Shown here: in pieces, positions 62,558 through 64,000 of the stretch | How positions within the stretch are numbered: position 1 is the stretch's first letter | How the letters are laid out: each line of letters begins with the position of its first letter | Origin: Planctomycetota bacterium | GTDB taxonomy: Bacteria > Planctomycetota > UBA1135 > UBA2386 | NCBI GenBank assembly: GCA_020638695.1 | Contig: JACKIB010000001.1 | Location: forward strand, 62,001-126,000 | DNA length: 64,000 bases | Reading direction: 5' to 3' | Translations under genes and position numbers: made by a program | The notes under the pieces: generated by a model | Seen by the model: only the letters and a program-made list of their open reading frames with translations | Told to the model about the DNA's origin: nothing | Databases searched by the model: none

Positions 62558-64000
62558 CTACTTCGCCTTGGTCTTGGCGAACCGCTCGACGCTCTCCAGG
62601 TACTTCTTCACGTGCTCGCGATCCTGGATCTCCTGGGCGCGGCGCAGCAACGGAATCGCCTCGGCGTAGTTTCGCTCGCTGACCAAGACCTCGGCATGCC
62701 GCACCTTGGCGTCCGCTTCGAACTCGGGGAGTCCAGCGGCGCGTTGGAAGTAGGTGATCGCTTCCACCTTCTTGCCCTTGCGGGCGAAGTACCGCCCGAG
62801 CGACAGCAACGCCGCACCGTCGAGCGGCTGTACTTCGAGGATCTTCTGCAGCGCCTTCGCTTGCTCGTCATCCGCCCCGTTCAACGCGGCCAGGCGGGCC
62901 TTGGCGTGCAGCAACTCGAGCTTGCTCTTCTCCGGTAGACCGGTGCTGCAGCTCGCCTCGATGAACTCGATGAGCTTGCCGGCCGCGGCCCGGGCATCCA
63001 CCGACATCAGCACGCGCGCCGCCTGGATGTGCCCCGATTGGTCGGCGCTAGGCTTGCGTGCGATGGCGCGCGAGTAGGCATCGACCGCCAGGTCGTGCAT
63101 CCCGAGGTTCGCGTACAGGGCACCCAGGTTGTCGAGGTGCTTGGGGGAAGCGCCACCGAGCCGATCGACCATCTCGAGGTTCTGGACCGCCCGCTGCAGC
63201 TGGTTCATCTTCACCAGCACTTCGGCCTGCGCCATCCACATCTCGATCTTGTTCGGCTGCTCGGCGATCAAGCTGTCGAGCACCGCGACCGACTCGGCCA
63301 GCCGCCCCTGCTTCTGGAAGCTGTCCGCCAACCCCATCTTCCACTCTCGGCCGTGCTCCGGGTCGAGCATGGCCGCGTTGCGGAACGCGCCCTCGGCAGC
63401 CAGATGGTTGTTCAGACGACTGTGGCAGACGCCGAGGAGCCCGTACACCGCCCCCTTGCGCTCGCCCAGCTCGATGGATTTGACGAACGCGTTCGCCGCG
63501 CCGCGGAAGTGCTCGGTGGTGGGCTTCTCCTGTGCTGCGACGAAGTGCGCCTGGGCCAGCGCGGTCCACGCCCGACGGAAGTTCGGCGCATCCTTGACCG
63601 CCTTCTCGAACGCGGTGATGGCCTCGGAGCGCTTGTTCTGGATGACCAGGATCGAGCCCTTCAAGAAGTGGAACTGCGGGCTGGCGCTCTGCCCGGCACA
63701 CGCCGCGGACACCACCTGCAACACCTTGTCGTAGTCCGGCTTCGCGGCACCCAACAAGTCCTGCGCCTGGATGTACTGCTCGCGCTCGTCCTCGCGAACC
63801 CGCGGCTCCACGTCGGTGGCCGCGATCAAGTAGTTCTCCGCCACCTGCTTCTGGTAGGCGTCCGATTGCTGGACCTGCTTGACCCACTTCGGAGCCGGCT
63901 GCGGACCGCTACTCGTCGGCGCGCCCTGGTCCTGCGCTGCGGCGGTTCCCTGTTGCGCCGGCCCGGGCGCAGCGACCTCTTTGGACTCCGCCGTCGCGGG
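62558..64000 (-). CDS. TPR-repeat protein, 5' end cut by window
   Basis: The frame is open to the window edge (480 residues visible, no start seen). A Pro/Ala/Gln-rich linker at the visible N-terminus is followed by TPR repeats that continue to the end (SEAITAFEKAVKDAPNFRRA; HLAAEGAFRNAAMLDPEHGR; LAVDAYSRAIARKPSADQSG; AEAIPLLRRAQEIQDREHVK). It ends with lysine-rich KTKAK. It probably begins with an export signal beyond the window. It lies 61 bases before the Sel1 lipoprotein gene and may share its operon. Confidence 0.8.
   Translation of the reverse strand, partial: PATAESKEVAAPGPAQQGTAAAQDQGAPTSSGPQPAPKWVKQVQQSDAYQKQVAENYLIAATDVEPRVREDEREQYIQAQDLLGAAKPDYDKVLQVVSAACAGQSASPQFHFLKGSILVIQNKRSEAITAFEKAVKDAPNFRRAWTALAQAHFVAAQEKPTTEHFRGAANAFVKSIELGERKGAVYGLLGVCHSRLNNHLAAEGAFRNAAMLDPEHGREWKMGLADSFQKQGRLAESVAVLDSLIAEQPNKIEMWMAQAEVLVKMNQLQRAVQNLEMVDRLGGASPKHLDNLGALYANLGMHDLAVDAYSRAIARKPSADQSGHIQAARVLMSVDARAAAGKLIEFIEASCSTGLPEKSKLELLHAKARLAALNGADDEQAKALQKILEVQPLDGAALLSLGRYFARKGKKVEAITYFQRAAGLPEFEADAKVRHAEVLVSERNYAEAIPLLRRAQEIQDREHVKKYLESVERFAKTKAK

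Overview
The window is a chromosomal stretch of very high GC (roughly 70%) from a free-living Gram-negative-type bacterium, most likely a member of the Planctomycetota. The indicators are a PVC-type secreted dehydrogenase-like protein ending in a CxxCH heme-binding domain, a transmembrane Ser/Thr kinase fused to a sulfatase-modifying-factor-like domain, a Tat-exported Gfo/Idh/MocA oxidoreductase, and many lipoproteins and secreted proteins with FG-GAP, NHL, Sel1 or TPR repeats. The exact lineage cannot be fixed from the sequence alone. No rRNA, tRNA, CRISPR array, prophage or complete insertion sequence was seen.

Layout. 1-2255 (minus): heptose activation genes, hddA and an hddC-gmhB fusion. 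2469-8391 (minus): three exported proteins (zinc-phospholipase-like plus vWA; PKD/NHL lipoprotein; Calx-beta/FG-GAP lipoprotein). 8770-15454 (plus): heme dehydrogenase-like protein, a small membrane protein and the kinase-SUMF1 fusion. 15643-19373 (minus): a TPR protein with a degenerate oxygenase domain and a subtilisin-like lipoprotein. 19933-27730 (minus): a complete F-type ATP synthase operon (atpZ-I-B-E-F-H-A-G-D-C) with a recognisable promoter. 27982-35803 (plus): a secreted protein, orphan hslU, an ECF sigma unit with a membrane partner, ndk and rqcH. 36369-42782 (plus): methyltransferase, rlmD-like gene, a large flavin/iron-sulfur membrane fusion, TPR lipoprotein, rnpA and yidD. 42870-50029: a GT-C glycosyltransferase (minus) divergent from two tandem YfhO-type membrane proteins (plus). 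50094-53309 (minus): secreted protein and UbiB-family kinase. 53579-58251 (plus): lactonase, SUMF1-like lipoprotein, Gfo/Idh/MocA protein and alpha/beta hydrolase. 58108-59961 (minus): a compact three-gene cluster of a small CxxC protein, an MNIO (DUF692) enzyme and a partner protein. 60256-64000 (minus): secreted protein, Sel1 lipoprotein and a TPR protein cut by the window edge.

Two things stand out. The first is the MNIO cluster at 58108-59961, which looks like an uncharacterised peptide-modification (RiPP-type) system with an 85-residue candidate substrate. The second is a dispersed, nearly palindromic element of about 180 bp present in three close copies (19406, 36101, 54762) and one decayed copy (15452), carrying a 51-codon frame in each copy. 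Several genes appear to be leaderless: a -10-like hexamer ends exactly 6 bases before the chosen start codon. Starts were therefore chosen from Shine-Dalgarno spacing, signal peptides or such hexamers rather than by taking the longest reading frame.
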